This document shows, piece by piece, positions 45,672-53,778 of a stretch of DNA of 64,000 nt. Position 1 is the first letter of the stretch. The number at the start of each line of letters is the position of its first letter. The DNA comes from Piscirickettsiaceae bacterium (GTDB taxonomy: Bacteria > Pseudomonadota > Gammaproteobacteria > Nitrosococcales > Methylophagaceae), in NCBI GenBank assembly GCA_013215775.1, contig JABSQO010000006.1, positions 1 through 64,000 on the forward strand. Direction: 5' to 3'. Position numbers and translations under genes: made by a program. The notes below the pieces were generated by a model that did not search any database, was not told the DNA's origin, and worked only from the letters and a program-made list of their open reading frames with translations.

Positions 45672-46364
45672 ATGTCTGATTCAAAAATCATCGTTGCCCT
45701 AGATTATCCAAGTTCTGATGCTGCGCTAGCACTCGCCCGACAACTTGATCCTGAACGCTGTCGACTCAAAATTGGTAAAGAGCTATTTACTCGTTCAGGC
45801 CCCATTGTTGTTGAAACACTCGTTAAACGGGGTTTTGATATATTCCTAGATTTAAAATATCACGACATCCCCCATACCGTTGCCAAAGCCTGTGCTGCTG
45901 CCGCTGACTTAGGTGTTTGGATGATGAATGTACACACACTTGGTGGTGGTGCCATGATGACGGCTGCGCGTGCTGCGATAGGTACTCAATCTGATCGACC
46001 ATTACTTATCGGGGTGACCTTACTTACCAGTATGGATCAAATGACATTTGATCAAATTGGTCTGCAAGGTACGATCACTGACACCGTATTACGGCTTGCA
46101 AATTTAGCGGATAAAAGCGGTTTAGATGGTGTGGTGTGCTCAGCACAAGAAGCGCATCAACTTCGAAAACAACATGGTGATAGCTTCCAATTAATCACAC
46201 CCGGTATTCGCCCTGCGAATAGTGATCAAGGCGATCAGTATCGTATCATGACACCACCGGAAGCCATTGCTGCTGGCAGTAGCTATCTTGTTATCGGTCG
46301 ACCCATTACTGCTGCGGTCGACCCGATGGCCGCACTAGTCGCAATTGAACAAAGCCTAAAATAA
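45672..46364 (+). CDS. pyrF: Orotidine 5'-phosphate decarboxylase
   Basis: This enzyme carries out the last step of UMP synthesis. It has 230 residues. The catalytic segment [13 protein letters not shown] (about 59-71) holds the Lys-Asp pair, and phosphate-binding residues are in VIGRPIT near residue 212. The hexulose-phosphate synthase family shares this fold, but the DLKYHDIP motif and length argue for PyrF. It diverges from tgt. Confidence 0.97.
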   Translation: MSDSKIIVALDYPSSDAALALARQLDPERCRLKIGKELFTRSGPIVVETLVKRGFDIFLDLKYHDIPHTVAKACAAAADLGVWMMNVHTLGGGAMMTAARAAIGTQSDRPLLIGVTLLTSMDQMTFDQIGLQGTITDTVLRLANLADKSGLDGVVCSAQEAHQLRKQHGDSFQLITPGIRPANSDQGDQYRIMTPPEAIAAGSSYLVIGRPITAAVDPMAALVAIEQSLK

Positions 46365-46391
46365 AAAGGGTTACTCATCACTGAGCAACCC
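46361..46391 (-). terminator. Intrinsic terminator at the pyrF 3' end, facing gnd
   Basis: GGGTTACTC and GAGCAACCC form a 9-base stem (one mismatched or wobble pair) at 46368-46391. The T run is on the minus strand (TTTTTATTTT beyond the stem), so it should stop transcripts arriving from gnd. On the plus strand the tail is only TCTATGTTTCTC, giving weaker use by pyrF. Confidence 0.75.
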
Positions 46392-46428
46392 TCTATGTTT
46401 CTCTCTATAAAACCTTTTTTAGCTTTAT

Positions 46429-46470
46429 AAAATATTTTCACGAAAAATATTTTCACGAAAAATATTTTAT
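46429..46470. repeat. Tandem 15-base repeat (about 2.8 copies)
   Basis: The unit AAAAATATTTTCACG is repeated: 46429-46442 (14 bases), 46443-46457 (15 bases), then a partial copy at 46458-46470. It lies in the 222-base gap between pyrF and gnd. Apart from the terminator and the dyad element at 46484-46541, I see nothing else there. Confidence 0.85.
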
Positions 46471-46483
46471 GTCAGAGCAAGGA

Positions 46484-46541
46484 AAAAATAGTTAAAAAAG
46501 CGCAGTTTACAAATGTAAATGAGCATTTTGAGACTATTTTT
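46484..46541. repeat. Imperfect dyad element in the pyrF-gnd gap
   Basis: Outer arms AAAAATAGT (46484-46492) and ACTATTTTT (46533-46541) are exact inverted copies. Inside them is the perfect small palindrome TTTACA-AA-TGTAAA (46506-46519) flanked by GCGCA and GAGCA. The pattern looks like a small intergenic dispersed element. No other copy is in this window. Confidence 0.5.
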
Positions 46542-46586
46542 AACGCTGCTATGGCGGAAAAGACGAATCGTGAATGATTTTATTTT

Positions 46587-48062
46587 TTAGACATCATAAT
46601 TAGTAGCCGAAATATCGCCACCACGACCAGTCCAATTAGTGTGGAAAAACTCTCCACGAGGCTTGTCTAGATGCTCGTAACTGTGAGCACCAAAATAATC
46701 ACGTTGTGCTTGTAACAAATTGGCAGGTAAACGTGCACTACGATAACCATCATAAAATGCGAGTGCACTACTAAATGCAGGAGCAGGTACACCTAATGAA
46801 ATAGCCGCGCCTACTGCTTTACGCCAGCCTGGTAGCGCTTCGGTAATTGCATCAATAAAGAATTGATCTAACAATAGATTTTTTAAATTAGGATTATTTT
46901 CAAATGCCTCACGAATATTAGCTAAGAATTGACTGCGGATAATACAACCTCCGCGCCACATCTGTGCAATGCCACCATAATTCAATTCCCACCCATACGT
47001 GTTTGCCGCTTCATTCATCAACATATAACCTTGGGCGTAAGAAATAATTTTAGAGGCATATAAAGCATCACGAATAGCATTAACAGCTTCTGTTTTATCA
47101 CCTTCAAATTGGCTGGCTAATTTTGGTAATACTTTTGATGCAGCAACACGCTCTTCTTTACGCGCTGATAGACAACGAGCAAATACTGCTTCACCAATTA
47201 GTGTTAATGGGACACCTAAATCTAAGGCATTCATACCTGTCCACTTACCTGTACCTTTCTGACCTGCCGTATCTAAAATGTCATCAATCAACAAGCTGCC
47301 ATCGTCATTCTTAACAGATAGAATATCTCGGGTAATTTCGATCAAATATGAATCCAAGACACCTTCGTTCCATTCTGCAAAAACAGCCTGAATTTCATCA
47401 CCAGACATGCTTAAGCCTTCACGCATCAATTGATAAGCTTCACAAATGAGTTGCATATCACCATATTCGATACCGTTATGTACCATTTTCACATAGTGAC
47501 CAGCACCATCATTACCGACCCAATCACAACAGGCTTCGCCATCAACCTTAGCAGCAATCGCTTGAAAAATAGGTTTTACTGCCGGCCATGCGGCATGATT
47601 ACCACCCGGCATAATAGAAGGTCCAAAACGTGCGCCTTCTTCACCACCAGACACTCCTGCCCCAACAAATAAAATACCTTTTTGATGCAATTCATAAGTA
47701 CGGCGATCACTATCATTAAACAGTGAGTTACCACCATCAATAATGATATCGCCTTTTTCCAGATAAGGAATCAACAGATCGATAAAACTATCAACTACTG
47801 GCCCAGCTTTAACCATCAACATAATTCGACGAGGGCGCTTTAAAGTACTGACAAATTGAGGAATATCATGGCAACCAATAACCTTAGTACCTTTGGCTGG
47901 ACCATTTAGAAAATCATCTACTTTACTCGTTGTACGGTTAAAAACTGCAACGGTAAAACCATTGTCATCCATATTCAGAACAAGATTTTGTCCCATTACT
48001 GCTAAACCGACTAAACCAATATCTGCCGTTGCAGATTTGTCCGTTACTTCCACTTCATTCAT
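46587..48062 (-). CDS. gnd: 6-phosphogluconate dehydrogenase, decarboxylating
   Basis: This enzyme converts 6-phosphogluconate to ribulose 5-phosphate, CO2 and NAD(P)H; in methylotrophs with the ribulose monophosphate pathway it drives formaldehyde oxidation. It has 491 residues, slightly long because of a 13-residue N-terminal extension before [13 protein letters not shown]. Substrate motifs are [22 protein letters not shown] and [16 protein letters not shown], with DQFFIDA near the C-terminal part. Its ATG follows the stop of the nucleotidyltransferase directly (TAAATG), so it is coupled to that gene. Confidence 0.97.
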   Translation of the reverse strand: MNEVEVTDKSATADIGLVGLAVMGQNLVLNMDDNGFTVAVFNRTTSKVDDFLNGPAKGTKVIGCHDIPQFVSTLKRPRRIMLMVKAGPVVDSFIDLLIPYLEKGDIIIDGGNSLFNDSDRRTYELHQKGILFVGAGVSGGEEGARFGPSIMPGGNHAAWPAVKPIFQAIAAKVDGEACCDWVGNDGAGHYVKMVHNGIEYGDMQLICEAYQLMREGLSMSGDEIQAVFAEWNEGVLDSYLIEITRDILSVKNDDGSLLIDDILDTAGQKGTGKWTGMNALDLGVPLTLIGEAVFARCLSARKEERVAASKVLPKLASQFEGDKTEAVNAIRDALYASKIISYAQGYMLMNEAANTYGWELNYGGIAQMWRGGCIIRSQFLANIREAFENNPNLKNLLLDQFFIDAITEALPGWRKAVGAAISLGVPAPAFSSALAFYDGYRSARLPANLLQAQRDYFGAHSYEHLDKPRGEFFHTNWTGRGGDISATNYDV

Positions 48063-49016
48063 TTATTTACACACCTTAATATATTCACCTTTGGCTTCAC
48101 GGGTTGAACCCACGATCAGCCGACATCGGCCAGTGACAACATCACACTCCACCGTACCGGAAACTTCGATTACTTCACGCTCTTTTGCTTGTCCGACATA
48201 GGTATGGGTAAACGACACTATTTCTGGTGTCATTTCATCATCAACCACATAACAAGCGGGGAAATCGAACGCGCGATGATCATCAATCACCGTCGCTTTA
48301 ATTGTACGCATTCCTTGTTTTTGATATTGATTTAGGTCTTGTTCTAACTCACTTGATAAGCACACCATGCCAATATCAAACTTAGTGCCATCAATGGCAG
48401 CTTTATTACACTTGCGATTTTCATGCCATGCAAACTCTTCAAAGCTAAGTTCACTAGCGCGACGATTGTAGTTCTCTTCCATCAGCGTTGAACTTAATGG
48501 AGAAATTATACGCTCAGCCAAGGCTTTCTGCACGGCTGCGCGTGTTTTATGGAAATTTTCTCGACCATAAACCACCAAATCAATATCTGATTTTTGTTGT
48601 TGCTGATCAATTAACATGGAACCAGTTAGACCCAAAAAGTCACAATCCACATCATAGCGCACCAAAATGGGGATTAATTGTTGTAGTTTTTGCTCTATTT
48701 CATCCACGGGATCGCGTTGTAATACAGATATTAGTCGATGTTCTGGCTGATGATGTTTGCTGATGTCACTTACGGGAACAGCATGAAATGAGGCGTCAAA
48801 TTGGGTTGATTGATAACAATATTGAGGATATGACTGACGCAATAACTGATTAGCTTGTTCCGTATCTACTTTCTCCCATTCATCACCTTTGGCAATGTAT
48901 CGAAGGAAACAACCTACTTTGCCATCTTGAGGATGATAGCTGACAACCGCAAAGATTAAGCCTTCTTTTGTTTGGATAAAATCTCTAGGAAGGTAAGGAA
49001 AATCTGCATTTCTCAT
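48063..49016 (-). CDS. Predicted nucleotidyltransferase-domain protein
   Basis: The protein has 317 residues from the ATG at 49016 (MRNADFPYLPRDF), two bases after the PepSY gene. The centre carries the polymerase-beta-type motif GLTGSMLIDQ...KSDIDLVVYG with Gly132-Ser133, Asp144 and Asp146, the GS and DxD metal ligands. The N- and C-terminal regions do not match anything I know well. It resembles a minimal nucleotidyltransferase group also found in archaea. The substrate is unknown, and it is not a toxin-antitoxin MNT type by size. Confidence 0.75.
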   Translation of the reverse strand: MRNADFPYLPRDFIQTKEGLIFAVVSYHPQDGKVGCFLRYIAKGDEWEKVDTEQANQLLRQSYPQYCYQSTQFDASFHAVPVSDISKHHQPEHRLISVLQRDPVDEIEQKLQQLIPILVRYDVDCDFLGLTGSMLIDQQQQKSDIDLVVYGRENFHKTRAAVQKALAERIISPLSSTLMEENYNRRASELSFEEFAWHENRKCNKAAIDGTKFDIGMVCLSSELEQDLNQYQKQGMRTIKATVIDDHRAFDFPACYVVDDEMTPEIVSFTHTYVGQAKEREVIEVSGTVECDVVTGRCRLIVGSTREAKGEYIKVCK

Positions 49017-49018
49017 TA

Positions 49019-49735
49019 CTATGCACGACGAGACCAGATCCACAATCCCGTTAACGATAACAACACCAGTAACACTCCAAATAAATCCAATAACCAGATG
49101 CCCAGATTGCCGAGAATACGTCCATTATGAAAATCTAAAATGACACGCTCTACTGTCACACCTTTGCCATGAAAATAGTTTGCCAACTCTTGTTCAATGC
49201 TTTCCGGCATCGGTTGTGGCACACTCCAACCGACTCCTTGTAATGATATTAATTCCCACTTATCCAACATAAAATCACTACGCCACAAACCTTCTCGCGT
49301 TTGCAGAACGGGTTCACCATGAAATAAGCCGATATTCTGAATCTTTGGAGGTATACCTGCGGTTTCCCCCATACGTTCAATAAATTCACCTTCTGGTGTT
49401 AGAAGTAACAAAGCATCATTGGTTGCTAACACCATAAGGTCTTCTAAATTAACACCACCTAAAAGGGGGCTGGAAACATGCGTAACAGGGATTGCATCAA
49501 TAAATATTTGGTCATCAAATTGTGACACTACTTTTTGATCGAGTAGATACACTGCATCAGCTTGTACACTATCAATACCATAATGTTCTAATAACCAATT
49601 CCAGCTGAGATAGCGCTGATCTAATTTCAATTCGATCGTATGATTGAGCATGACACCGGTGATCGCCAACATCAATACAAACAATGCAACCGTTACCCCC
49701 ATACTCCGATGTAGACTTCGTAACCGACGATTCAT
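49019..49735 (-). CDS. PepSY-associated transmembrane protein
   Basis: The protein has 238 residues. An N-terminal helix follows RRLRSLHRSMGV (about 12-30, LFVLMLAITGVMLN), a periplasmic region covers about 40-205, and a second helix near residues 210-233 ends with IWSRR. This is the layout of PepSY_TM proteins, which often sit next to flavin-linked or iron-reductase electron transfer genes. It starts 10 bases after the FMN-binding gene and abuts the nucleotidyltransferase. Confidence 0.8.
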   Translation of the reverse strand: MNRRLRSLHRSMGVTVALFVLMLAITGVMLNHTIELKLDQRYLSWNWLLEHYGIDSVQADAVYLLDQKVVSQFDDQIFIDAIPVTHVSSPLLGGVNLEDLMVLATNDALLLLTPEGEFIERMGETAGIPPKIQNIGLFHGEPVLQTREGLWRSDFMLDKWELISLQGVGWSVPQPMPESIEQELANYFHGKGVTVERVILDFHNGRILGNLGIWLLDLFGVLLVLLSLTGLWIWSRRA

Positions 49736-49745
49736 AACAACACTC

Positions 49746-50273
49746 TTAACTTGTGACTTGATGTAGATATAATGCCAGCCTCGACACTGATGTCATAGCC
49801 CTTACGGATAAGGTTGCACCTGAAATACCATCAATATGGCGATCAAGCTGATGTTCATTAAGTTCTGCTTGTTTGAATTGCTGGGTAAATGCGGGATAAC
49901 GGATCTCGCCACCACGACTCTCGCGGAATGCCAGCACTTTAATATTTTCAATCTTATTATCAGAAATAACGATACCGAATGTAATCAGTTCCGTCTTACC
50001 AATCTCTTCCAAAATCCAAACACTTCGCAAATCTTCGCGCCAATAGCGAATTCGTAACCCGGCATAAGGATGACCGAGAATATCTTTTATGATTTGACTT
50101 AACTCACTTTTAACCCAAACAACTTGGCTTTTAGGAATGTTATTGTTAAATGTTTCGGTTAAAAAGTCTTTATCAGTCTGATAAACACCGCGAGCAAAAA
50201 CAGAAAAGGCGATCAAAAACAGTATTACACCTAACAATATTTTGCTGTTCATTTGTAATATTCGTCTGTTCAA
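49746..50273 (-). CDS. Periplasmic FMN-binding domain protein (predicted flavinylated)
   Basis: The protein has 175 residues. The N-terminal hydrophobic segment (MNSKILLGVILFLIAFSVFA) may be a signal peptide or anchor. The start is uncertain: a TTG at 50273 has AGGG upstream, and an ATG at 50252 follows seven codons later with a weaker site. The C-terminal motif DGISGATLS (148-156) is the ApbE flavin-transfer signature, so FMN should be attached covalently in the periplasm. It is 10 bases from the PepSY gene. Confidence 0.85.
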   Translation of the reverse strand: MNRRILQMNSKILLGVILFLIAFSVFARGVYQTDKDFLTETFNNNIPKSQVVWVKSELSQIIKDILGHPYAGLRIRYWREDLRSVWILEEIGKTELITFGIVISDNKIENIKVLAFRESRGGEIRYPAFTQQFKQAELNEHQLDRHIDGISGATLSVRAMTSVSRLALYLHQVTS

Positions 50274-50315
50274 AATCGCCCTTTCCCACTCTTCTAAAAA
50301 TAATGTGGCAGTCTA

Positions 50316-51584
50316 TTAGAATTGGTAACCCAAACCGACATTAAAGCCATCTAACTCTGCCTTACCTGCTGGTGCATCTTGATCTTGATAGTCAATTTTG
50401 ACAACAACATCTTTATGCGGCCACCAGTTCACACCAAGGTCAATTTGTTGGTATTCACTATCTGAAGAGTTTCCAGCTTGGTTATCCCATTCGTTATAAC
50501 GGGCAAAGATACCAAAGTTGTTACTAATTTGGAATGAAGGTTCGATATACCAACCGGTTTGCTCATCAGCACCGTTAGACTTTGGACCATCGCCGTCTAA
50601 GTCCCAAGTTGCATACAAAGCTCGTAAACCAAATGCGCCGCGTTGAATCACTGCATGTGTTTCAAATAAGGTGGCACTTCCAGCATCTCCTTTGAAATCA
50701 TTAACATTCTCTTGCCCAAAGTCTTCTTGGTAGTTTACTGTTGCTGCTAACTCAACCCCTGGAATACCCGTCCATTTAATGCGGCCGGTATAAGCGAAGT
50801 TTTCGGCATTAGCTTTGGAGACCTTTTGACGACCATCTCGGATTTTATAATCAGAATTTTTAGAACTTAAGCCTGATGTTGCTGCCACATCATAGCTAAA
50901 GCCTTCTGCTATTTCACCACTAAACATCACACCGGCTTCCCACCACGTTGCAGGAATAATGTTCTTTTCAATGGGATTACGTTCAGTACCATAAAACGTA
51001 TTAGGCTCGTGGGTCTCGTTGATGATGCCCACTGGTGTTAAGAATAAACCACCGGTGACACGATGTTGGTCATTAATATCATATTCAATATAAGCTTGTT
51101 CTAACTCAACTTCACCCTCTTTACCATTACCCGATAGACTATGCTCAAGTTCTAATTCTGAGAAGAATCGTAAGTTATCAGTAAACTCATGACCAAAGAA
51201 TAAAACAAAACGATGGAAATCAACTTCATCTTTGTCCGCTGAACCATGCTGATCATTTAAGTTGTTATAGTGCAATTCACCATAACCACCAATGGTTGTT
51301 TTATCACCTATCAGGCTGACATTTTTAACAGCTTCTTCTGTAGCAACTGCAACAGCTTCCACCGCTTCACTAGTTTCTAAAGCCATTTGTTCTGTCGCTT
51401 CAACCTTATCCTTAAGATTTTCATTTTCGGCCTTTAATTGTTGGTTCTGTTGCTGCACTTCGGTCATTTGCTGCTGCATTTGTTGCAATAGTTGCCAAAT
51501 TTCTTCATTACTTGGTGTTGCAGCTTGTGTTGCTGAAACGACTGCCAACATGCTGGCAGCTAGTATTGTTCGTTTAAAAAGCAT
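50316..51584 (-). CDS. Outer-membrane porin with N-terminal coiled coil
   Basis: The protein has 422 residues. The signal peptide MLFKRTILAASMLAVVSATQA is followed by a Gln-rich coiled coil (about residues 25-80, QQMQQQMTEVQQQNQQLKAEN). The rest is a beta-barrel rich in alternating aromatic strands ending GYQF, with the terminal Phe typical of Omp85-inserted barrels. It resembles OprO/OprP-like phosphate-selective or carbohydrate porins by overall design, but I cannot assign a substrate. Its own Fur-type promoter is at 51621-51662. Confidence 0.85.
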   Translation of the reverse strand: MLFKRTILAASMLAVVSATQAATPSNEEIWQLLQQMQQQMTEVQQQNQQLKAENENLKDKVEATEQMALETSEAVEAVAVATEEAVKNVSLIGDKTTIGGYGELHYNNLNDQHGSADKDEVDFHRFVLFFGHEFTDNLRFFSELELEHSLSGNGKEGEVELEQAYIEYDINDQHRVTGGLFLTPVGIINETHEPNTFYGTERNPIEKNIIPATWWEAGVMFSGEIAEGFSYDVAATSGLSSKNSDYKIRDGRQKVSKANAENFAYTGRIKWTGIPGVELAATVNYQEDFGQENVNDFKGDAGSATLFETHAVIQRGAFGLRALYATWDLDGDGPKSNGADEQTGWYIEPSFQISNNFGIFARYNEWDNQAGNSSDSEYQQIDLGVNWWPHKDVVVKIDYQDQDAPAGKAELDGFNVGLGYQF

Positions 51585-51620
51585 TTCTTCTTCCTTCTCA
51601 TCACAAAATTGGATGGAAGG

Positions 51621-51662
51621 AGTATATATATTTACTATTCTAAATGCAAATGATTGTCATTT
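51621..51662 (-). promoter_or_regulatory. Predicted Fur-regulated promoter of the porin
   Basis: The Fur-like dyad AAATGATTGTCATTT (51648-51662) overlaps the -35 TTGCAT (51644-51649), followed by a 17-base spacer and -10 TATACT (51621-51626). The site covers the last codons of the upstream 100-residue gene. The same 24-base pattern occurs at 52181-52195 upstream of the small gene pair. Confidence 0.7.
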
Positions 51663-51937
51663 AGATTATTATTGATATCCTGAAATAATCCATTCTTATC
51701 GTAGAAAAGCTCCAGTATTTTGCTCGTTCGTCCCTCCCAGTATAATTGCCACCACATTATAGCTTCACCCCTCCACCTCTGTTGACGATTAATATTTTCA
51801 TCTTGCTGCAGTAATAAATAATAATTTCGAGCGATGTGTAATGCTAGGCAGGGAGTTTTCTGGGCAGAATACACCTGTTCTAACTGATGGTTAGCACTTA
51901 CCAAAACATCACAGTCTCGTTGCGACAGAACTCTCAT
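51635..51937 (-). CDS. Hypothetical protein (100 residues), coupled to the upstream small gene
   Basis: The protein has 100 residues from the ATG at 51937, which overlaps the upstream stop codon as ATGA, a classic translational coupling. It has Cys at residues 9 and 30, is Trp/Tyr-rich (MWWQLYWEGR), and ends NDNHLHLE. The final codons lie inside a Fur-box promoter. No signal peptide or known domain is visible. The function is unknown, and iron regulation is inferred from context. Confidence 0.6.
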   Translation of the reverse strand: MRVLSQRDCDVLVSANHQLEQVYSAQKTPCLALHIARNYYLLLQQDENINRQQRWRGEAIMWWQLYWEGRTSKILELFYDKNGLFQDINNNLNDNHLHLE

Positions 51938-52125
51938 GACAGGCCAATGGTGGTGGCGGCAACTGAACGCATCATTGCCCAAACGCCTTTTTTTGACATT
52001 TTATCTAGGCAATTAAAATCAGATACATGTAACTTGCCTTCCCGGATCAAAGACTCAAGCGTACCGGGATTAAACGCTAAATGGATAGAGTCAGCTTGCA
52101 ATATTGAACCATTATCGATTTTCAT
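51934..52125 (-). CDS. Hypothetical small protein (63 residues), predicted Fur-regulated
   Basis: The protein has 63 residues starting MKIDNGSILQADS. A perfect AAGGAGGT Shine-Dalgarno lies 4-5 bases upstream, and a Fur-box sigma-70 promoter lies just before it, so it is very probably translated. The central motif LIREGKLHVSDFNCLDKMSKKG contains the only Cys. I do not recognise the family. Its stop overlaps the start of the next gene (ATGA). Confidence 0.65.
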   Translation of the reverse strand: MKIDNGSILQADSIHLAFNPGTLESLIREGKLHVSDFNCLDKMSKKGVWAMMRSVAATTIGLS

Positions 52126-52153
52126 CGTAACCTCCTTATATTAAGAGATTATG

Positions 52154-52195
52154 ATTATAAATATACTCTAACTTAAATGCAAATGATTCTCATTT
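52154..52195 (-). promoter_or_regulatory. Predicted Fur-regulated promoter of the small gene pair
   Basis: The -10 TATAAT (52154-52159), a 17-base spacer and the -35 TTGCAT (52177-52182) overlap the Fur-like dyad AAATGATTCTCATTT (52181-52195). It differs by one base in the dyad from the porin promoter. The layout predicts repression in iron-replete cells. Confidence 0.75.
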
Positions 52196-52233
52196 AGATT
52201 TGATTCCGTGTTATTTTTTGCTCGGCGTTAATT

Positions 52234-52770
52234 TCAGTATGTAGAATAATGACCAGAACCCTCTATACCATAACCTTGAAATTCAGATTCCATACCCGTA
52301 TATGTGTAAGCGCTACCATCATCTAACTTGTTATGCGGCCACAGCTTGGTGTCAACGATATCAATTATCGGCAAATATCGAACCTTACTCTTTCCGACTT
52401 GTGCCACTCCAGAATTGATGGTGCCTGAAAAAGTGATCAGCAATCCTTCTATATAGTTATCTGGATCAAAAACTTGATGGCTTTGAGCAATAAACACTCC
52501 TTGGCTAGAAATGTTTAACAATGGAAATCCATATTGCGTTAATGGATATTGCTTTATCTCCAATATCGAAAGATCATTAGCTCTGCTGACATTAATAATT
52601 TTTCCACCCCATCGTACTTGTTCGCCGATAAAGCTCTCAATATCATTTATCCTCACGTGCCGAAGTTGAAGATTACCTTCTGGTGGCGTTTGAATAGAAG
52701 GAGGAAGAGTGCTACATCCACTTAGTAAAATAGTGAGTATAACTATCAGTTTCTTCATTATTATCTTCAT
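52234..52770 (-). CDS. slp: Slp family outer-membrane lipoprotein
   Basis: The protein has 178 residues. A short signal sequence ends in the lipobox LLSGC (Cys near residue 19), then STLPPSIQ. The Slp-family segment WGGKIINVSRANDLSILEI and the later GLLITFSGTI are visible. In E. coli Slp is induced by starvation and acid. Two in-frame ATGs exist; the upstream one (52770) has AAGGTG at about 8 bases. It lies upstream of the Fur-regulated small pair on the same strand but has its own 81-base leader. Confidence 0.85.
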   Translation of the reverse strand: MKIIMKKLIVILTILLSGCSTLPPSIQTPPEGNLQLRHVRINDIESFIGEQVRWGGKIINVSRANDLSILEIKQYPLTQYGFPLLNISSQGVFIAQSHQVFDPDNYIEGLLITFSGTINSGVAQVGKSKVRYLPIIDIVDTKLWPHNKLDDGSAYTYTGMESEFQGYGIEGSGHYSTY

Positions 52771-52851
52771 ATTTATTACACCTTCCGATCACAAATATTT
52801 ATATTAATGACCATAATAAACAATGGCTTCTGTTACAAATAGGAAGCGGAT

Positions 52852-53778
52852 TTAGTCACGAGATCCATGCTTTTTTTTCTTACGGGCATCCTTCTTCGCT
52901 GCTTTCTCCTCACGAATTCGAATCATCTCTACTAATTCTTCTTCCATCATCGCCGGCGTTTCTAAGGTAATATGCCCTATCGTGGCATCTCGGAATTCCG
53001 TTAGTACTATCTTCGCTGCTCGATCTAAATCGACTCGCCCACCAGCACGTAGACAACCCCGCTTGGCACCTATCATTTCTAATAAGTCTAATTCATCTTC
53101 AGGCAATTTCTCTAACTGGTAACGTTGTTTTAATAATTCAGGATAAGCGTGTCTAAAATAGCCAACGGCATACATAGCAATATCATCATTACTAATGGCT
53201 GTTTCTTTTATTGCACCAGTAATGGCTAAACGATAACCCCCATGTCGATTTTCTAATTTTGGCCACAACACACCTGGGGTGTCTAATAACACAACACCTT
53301 GATCCAACTTGATACGTTGCTGTATTTTAGTCACCGCTGGCTCATTACCTGTTTTCGCAATAACTTTGCCTGCTAAATGATTAATCAGCGTTGACTTCCC
53401 CACATTAGGAATCCCCATAATCATCGCTTCAAGTCGCTCTGATCCATTTGCTTTTACCGGCACCATTTTGTGACACAAGTTCAATAATCCATGCATCTTC
53501 TCTGGTTCTTCAGTAGTCAATGCAATCGTCTTAACATTTTTTTCTTGCTCTAAATAATCTTGCCATTTCTGGGTCATAATAGGATCAGCAAGATCACTTT
53601 TACTTAATACCTTAATACAGGGTTTATCACCACGAATATCGGCAAGCATTGGATTTTCGCTACTAAAAGGAATACGTGCATCAAGAATTTCAATAATAAG
53701 ATCAACTTGCGGCACAATCTTACGCATTTCTTTACTCGCCTTATGCATATGGCCGGGATACCAATTTATATTAGCCAT
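52852..53778 (-). CDS. ylqF: Ribosome biogenesis GTPase YlqF (RbgA)
   Basis: This circularly permuted GTPase acts in 50S assembly. It has 308 residues, starts INWYPGHMHKASKEM, and has motifs in permuted order: SKSDLAD (G4, about 60), GIPNVGKSTLI (G1, about 123) and DTPGVLWP (G3, about 173). The C-terminal tail is highly basic (KKDARKKKKHGS). It overlaps the CvfB-like gene by 8 bases. Confidence 0.93.
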   Translation of the reverse strand: MANINWYPGHMHKASKEMRKIVPQVDLIIEILDARIPFSSENPMLADIRGDKPCIKVLSKSDLADPIMTQKWQDYLEQEKNVKTIALTTEEPEKMHGLLNLCHKMVPVKANGSERLEAMIMGIPNVGKSTLINHLAGKVIAKTGNEPAVTKIQQRIKLDQGVVLLDTPGVLWPKLENRHGGYRLAITGAIKETAISNDDIAMYAVGYFRHAYPELLKQRYQLEKLPEDELDLLEMIGAKRGCLRAGGRVDLDRAAKIVLTEFRDATIGHITLETPAMMEEELVEMIRIREEKAAKKDARKKKKHGSRD

